Positions 12,781 to 12,832 of a DNA stretch of 12,832 bases are shown one piece after another. The stretch lies in contig CAMBJF010000050.1 of assembly GCA_945867875.1 (NCBI GenBank), positions 1 through 12,832 of the forward strand, written 5' to 3'. The translations under genes were made by a program, and so were the position numbers. The notes below the pieces were generated by a model. That model had not been told where the DNA came from, ran no database searches, and was given only the letters and a program-made list of their open reading frames with translations. This DNA is from an uncultured Ruminococcus sp. (lineage in GTDB: Bacteria > Bacillota > Clostridia > Oscillospirales > Ruminococcaceae). Position 1 is the stretch's first letter; each line of letters begins with the position of its first letter.

Positions 12781-12832
12781 CCGTCTCTTATACACATCTC
12801 CGAGCCCACGAGACGCTACGCTATCTCGTATG
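12781..12832. other. Illumina Nextera adapter read-through (not genomic)
   Basis: Bases 12781-12799 match the 19-bp transposon mosaic end used in Nextera libraries except for one base (CCG instead of CTG). Bases 12800-12814 are the read-2 adapter CCGAGCCCACGAGAC. Next comes an 8-base i7 index GCTACGCT (12815-12822), then ATCTCGTATG, the start of the P7 sequence. The order and length are exact for adapter read-through at a contig end. Genomic sequence ends at about 12780. Confidence 0.97.

Overview
The window looks like chromosomal DNA of a low-to-moderate G+C Gram-positive anaerobe, most likely a Ruminococcus-like member of the Clostridia. The grounds are GGAGG-type ribosome binding sites, sigma-A promoters (several with a TGn extended -10), a folate ECF transporter behind a tetrahydrofolate riboswitch, a DUF624 membrane protein, and a Lachnospiraceae/Ruminococcaceae-style hybrid sensor kinase. 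This assignment is inferred from gene content; no marker gene was compared with a database. The last ~52 bases (12781-12832) are not genomic: they read as an Illumina Nextera adapter with an i7 index, so the contig ends in library read-through.

Layout. Bases 1-705 are the 3' end of dnaE on the plus strand. It ends in a terminator hairpin that faces a long minus-strand block. In transcription order that block is: an SGNH esterase (8650-8009), pfkA (7874-6909), THF riboswitch plus folT-type ECF S component (6898-6043), proC overlapping folT by one base, a SpoIIM-like membrane protein (5161-4538), a 105-nt hairpin element, a DUF624 membrane protein (4431-3550), and then rpsO (3356-3090) and pnp (2887-752). 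The last pair has its own strong promoter, a structured S15-type leader, and a structured intergenic region. These genes all appear intact. They cover DNA replication, RNA decay, translation, glycolysis, proline synthesis and folate uptake.

Region 8651-12780 is different. A plus-strand DUF3137 gene is frameshifted at an A5 run. A minus-strand pair, a hybrid histidine kinase followed by a solute-binding lipoprotein, is broken in several places. The kinase has a one-base deficit in an A8 run and an in-frame TAA where a Glu codon is expected. The lipoprotein has an extra T in a T6 run and appears to have lost about two thirds of its length. The lesions are concentrated at the adapter-bearing end, so real decay of a sensory locus and poor contig-end sequence both need to be considered.

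The main regulatory content is: (i) a complete THF aptamer with an extra hairpin and a legible translational on/off switch for folT; (ii) a three-way-junction leader before rpsO that fits S15 autoregulation; (iii) a 77-nt imperfect stem between rpsO and pnp, placed where RNase III/PNPase autoregulation acts in other bacteria; (iv) a promoter-terminator pair at 9760-9859 with no gene between them, which could make a small RNA.
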